From the NCBI GenBank assembly GCA_036788835.1, contig DAIQMR010000038.1, positions 1-12,915 on the forward strand: a stretch of 12,915 nt of DNA, written 5' to 3'. This DNA is from JALCSJ01 sp036788835. Its GTDB lineage: Bacteria; Bacillota; Negativicutes; Acidaminococcales; Acidaminococcaceae. The first letter of the stretch is position 1. Each line of letters starts with the position of its first letter. Below are positions 12,731 to 12,915 of the stretch, in pieces. Below the pieces are notes generated by a model. That model was not told the origin of the DNA and did not search any database. It worked only from the letters and a program-made list of their open reading frames with translations. Both the position numbers and the translations under genes were made by a program.

Positions 12731-12915
12731 TAAGTCAAGCCCTCGACATATTAGTACAGGTCAGCTGAGAACATTGCTGTTCTTACACACCCTGCCTATC
12801 AACCTCATAATCTTTGAGGTGTCTTACTAGATTGCTCTATGAGAGATCTCATCTTAAGGATGGTTTCACGCTTAGATGCTTTCAGCGTTTATCCTTTCCG
12901 AACGTAGCTACCCAA
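12731..12915 (-). rRNA. rrl: 23S ribosomal RNA, 3' end (partial)
   Basis: The minus strand holds the conserved 23S terminus, including CTGTACTAATATGTCGAGGG and, further upstream, the conserved helices around AGCATCTAAGCGTGAAACC. The gene continues past the right edge; about 185 bases of its 3' end are present. The exact 3' end is set by analogy with the position after ACTAAT in other 23S genes and may be off by several bases. Confidence 0.95.

Overview
The window looks like a chromosomal segment of an anaerobic, low-GC Bacillota. I infer Clostridia or Negativicutes from several signs: AT-rich DNA, strong GGAGG-type ribosome binding sites, a SpoVB-type flippase, ferredoxin-linked 2-oxoacid oxidation, and the style of the 5S rRNA. 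The species cannot be named from the sequence. Apart from one regulator gene, everything reads on the minus strand.

Left edge (1-300): scarred by mobile DNA. It holds an array of 26-bp direct repeats, possibly an IS21-type end. Next to it is the C-terminal stub of an IS200/IS605-type tnpB with its right-end hairpin. A second, shorter copy of the same right end lies at 7506-7559.

Metabolic block (304-7351, read right to left): a BrnQ branched-chain amino acid carrier, a leucine-dehydrogenase-type amino acid dehydrogenase, then the four subunits of a 2-oxoacid:ferredoxin oxidoreductase (ferredoxin-like, alpha, beta, gamma), then a SpoVB-like flippase. The first six genes form a pathway: import leucine, valine and isoleucine, deaminate them to 2-oxoacids, and oxidise these to branched acyl-CoA with reduction of ferredoxin. 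This is a typical energy-yielding branch of amino acid fermentation. A sigma-A-like promoter precedes brnQ, and phased TTGAT repeats lie in its presumed leader. The alpha and beta subunits carry unusual low-complexity C-terminal tails.

Transport and regulator block (7379-10547): an MFS transporter and a GNAT acetyltransferase form a small operon with a good promoter and a strong terminator hairpin. An XRE-type regulator is divergent from it. A hairpin lies between the two divergent promoters. Downstream of the regulator is a structured, terminator-bearing stretch that may be the end of its mRNA or a small RNA.

Right block (10603-12915): a histidine phosphatase, then a two-gene module made of a 65-residue small protein and a zeta-toxin-like kinase, probably toxin-antitoxin-like. 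Last comes the end of an rRNA operon: the 23S 3' end, a spacer without tRNA, 5S and a terminator. A 56-bp hairpin-forming repeat with a GNRA loop occurs in the 23S-5S spacer and again beyond 5S. There it is followed by a copy of the 5S 3' end and a second terminator, as though an rRNA tail unit had been duplicated and then eroded.
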